From Helicobacteraceae bacterium (GTDB lineage Bacteria; Campylobacterota; Campylobacteria; Campylobacterales; Sulfurimonadaceae), in contig JALSUN010000212.1 of assembly GCA_027061425.1 (NCBI GenBank), positions 1 to 6,149 of the forward strand: a stretch of 6,149 nt of DNA. Reading direction: 5' to 3'. The position numbers and the translations under genes were made by a program. The notes under the pieces are model-generated. The model was not told the DNA's origin. It ran no database searches and was given only the letters and a program-made list of their open reading frames with translations. Below are positions 5,175 to 6,149 of the stretch, piece after piece (the stretch's first letter is position 1; each line of letters opens with the position of its first letter).

Positions 5175-5799
5175 TTTTCTCCTTTCCTATATATTTACGT
5201 AAATTTTTGATGTAGGTACGTAAAGCACTCTCACTAAAGGTCTCATCGTAGTCCCATAAGGTATTTTGTACCTCCTCATGGGAAAGCACACGTCCACTGT
5301 TTTGTAAAAACAGTTCAAGTAAGGTCTGTTCTTTGGCTTGAAGATGGACACGTTCGCCATCCTTAGAGAGTATCTTGGTCTTCGTGTCAAAAGTACACGC
5401 CTTTGTAATGTTGACTTCTGATGCTGGCGTATGGAAAAATGGCTTTTTGAGCAGGTACTCCACCCGAACCCGTAAAGCCTCTAGTAAAAAAGGTTTGGTA
5501 ATGTACTCATCCCCTCCACTCTCATAACCCTGTTGTAAGTCTTCAAGTTGATGGCGTGTGGTTAAAAAGAGTGCTGGGGTATGGACCCCTTTATAACGTA
5601 CTTTTTTCAGCAGTTCAAACCCTGGAAGAGAAGGTACATTAACATCTAAAATGAGCAGGTCATACTGTTTTTCATATAAGTACTCTTTAGCAACAAGGCC
5701 ATCATAGACCTTCTCTACCACATAACCGAGACCTTCAAAATATTCACAAACGGTTTCACAAAGGTCAGTGTCATCCTCCAAAAGTAAAATCTTTGGCAT
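5134..5799 (-). CDS. OmpR-family DNA-binding response regulator
   Basis: The 221-residue protein has an N-terminal receiver domain with the acidic pair E8/D9/D10, phospho-acceptor D52 (LLILDVNVPSLPG), switch Thr80 and conserved K102 (TKPF). The C-terminal winged-helix domain (about 130-221) has RVLSHEEVQNTLW, SALRTYIKNLRKYI as the recognition region, and the terminal RIGYQYIA wing typical of the OmpR/PhoB class. It should bind tandem direct repeats as a dimer after phosphorylation by the kinase encoded just downstream. The ATG at 5799 shares one base with the stop of the upstream gene (TAATG), and there is no strong Shine-Dalgarno, so translation is probably coupled. Its targets are unknown; the repeat at 3565-3585 is a local candidate. 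Confidence 0.94.
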   Translation of the reverse strand: MPKILLLEDDTDLCETVCEYFEGLGYVVEKVYDGLVAKEYLYEKQYDLLILDVNVPSLPGFELLKKVRYKGVHTPALFLTTRHQLEDLQQGYESGGDEYITKPFLLEALRVRVEYLLKKPFFHTPASEVNITKACTFDTKTKILSKDGERVHLQAKEQTLLELFLQNSGRVLSHEEVQNTLWDYDETFSESALRTYIKNLRKYIGKEKIVSHKRIGYQYIA

Positions 5800-6149
5800 T
5801 AGTTTTCATTACTTTCATGATGTTTTGATGGCACACTAAAACGCTCTTTGTGCAGATAAAGTGCACCATATTTAGCCGTAGCAAATATAAGGGAGTTGTC
5901 TATCATACTACAGTACAGTTGACAGCGTAGTCTTGAACGGTTGTCCTTAAAACGTAGAGAGAGGTTGTAGTCATAAAGTTCACGTTCCACGGTTAACTTC
6001 TCCTCACCATTATGATCATACCACGCATACATCTGTTCAACATACAAAAAGCCTTTGGGTTCACTAGAGCCTTGAAAAGAGGGGTTACCATTATCTTTGC
6101 GCACCGTGTTGATCACTTCATCGTCTGAGAGTATCAAGGCTTTGAAAGG
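5799..6149 (-). CDS. Unknown protein, C-terminal part (runs off the right edge)
   Basis: 116 codons are visible and the frame stays open to the window edge, so the start lies beyond 6149. A TTG at 6137 could act as a start but has no ribosome-binding site before it, and the codons upstream (Pro-Phe-Lys-Ala) read as normal coding sequence. I do not recognise the protein. It has no membrane segment and is rich in charged and aromatic residues (for example YVEQMYAWYDHNGEEKLTVE), suggesting a soluble mixed alpha/beta domain; the tail after FSVPSK is polar and probably disordered. Its stop overlaps the response regulator start by one base (TAATG), so it is co-translated with the two-component system and may be functionally linked to it. 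Confidence 0.7.
   Translation of the reverse strand, partial: PFKALILSDDEVINTVRKDNGNPSFQGSSEPKGFLYVEQMYAWYDHNGEEKLTVERELYDYNLSLRFKDNRSRLRCQLYCSMIDNSLIFATAKYGALYLHKERFSVPSKHHESNEN

Noticed and set aside
5187..5390. Minus-strand open frame in another frame of the response regulator gene
   Set aside because: The winged-helix domain of the regulator is clearly encoded in the main frame here.

Overview
The window looks like a chromosomal segment of a free-living Campylobacterota (Sulfurimonas/Sulfurovum-like) bacterium. This is inferred from the AT-rich intergenic DNA, the densely coupled genes, and the style of the acetolactate synthase, the OmpR-type two-component system and the small periplasmic cytochrome. 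No rRNA or other taxonomic marker is present, so the assignment is a judgement.

Layout. Positions 1-359 (minus) hold the N-terminal part of the acetolactate synthase large subunit (IlvB), running off the left edge. A 212-bp AT-rich divergent intergenic region (360-571) carries two 6-1-6 palindromes and promoter-like boxes for both directions. Positions 572-3519 (plus) hold a tightly packed four-gene operon: a small three-helix membrane protein, a divergent Lgt-like membrane protein, a large radical SAM enzyme resembling the archaeal MJ0619/tetraether synthase (Tes) group, and a small lipoprotein. The gaps or overlaps are +2, -20 and -4 nt. A terminator-like hairpin follows, then a tandem 10-bp direct repeat just upstream of a good -10 box, and a gene for a small monohaem c-type cytochrome (3625-3942). 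Convergent to it on the minus strand are a histidine kinase (3990-5174), an OmpR-family response regulator (5134-5799) and the C-terminal part of an unknown protein (5799-6149, entering from the right edge). These three are also translationally coupled.

How the genes may work together. The four-gene operon is the most unusual part. A radical SAM enzyme of a family known for lipid chemistry sits between a paralogue of the phosphatidylglycerol-using diacylglyceryl transferase and a lipoprotein. This suggests a membrane-lipid or lipoprotein modification pathway. That function is inference; the homology and the coupling are read from the sequence.

The radical SAM gene has a mis-annotation trap. 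The only conventional start codon (GTG at 1658) would remove a conserved CxxC motif. The open frame continues upstream to an ATC codon at 1562 with a perfect AAGGAG Shine-Dalgarno, so the real start is probably the rare AUC, or there is a sequence error there.

The two-component system may control the neighbouring cytochrome gene: OmpR-type regulators bind direct repeats spaced by about one helical turn, and the cytochrome promoter carries exactly such a repeat.
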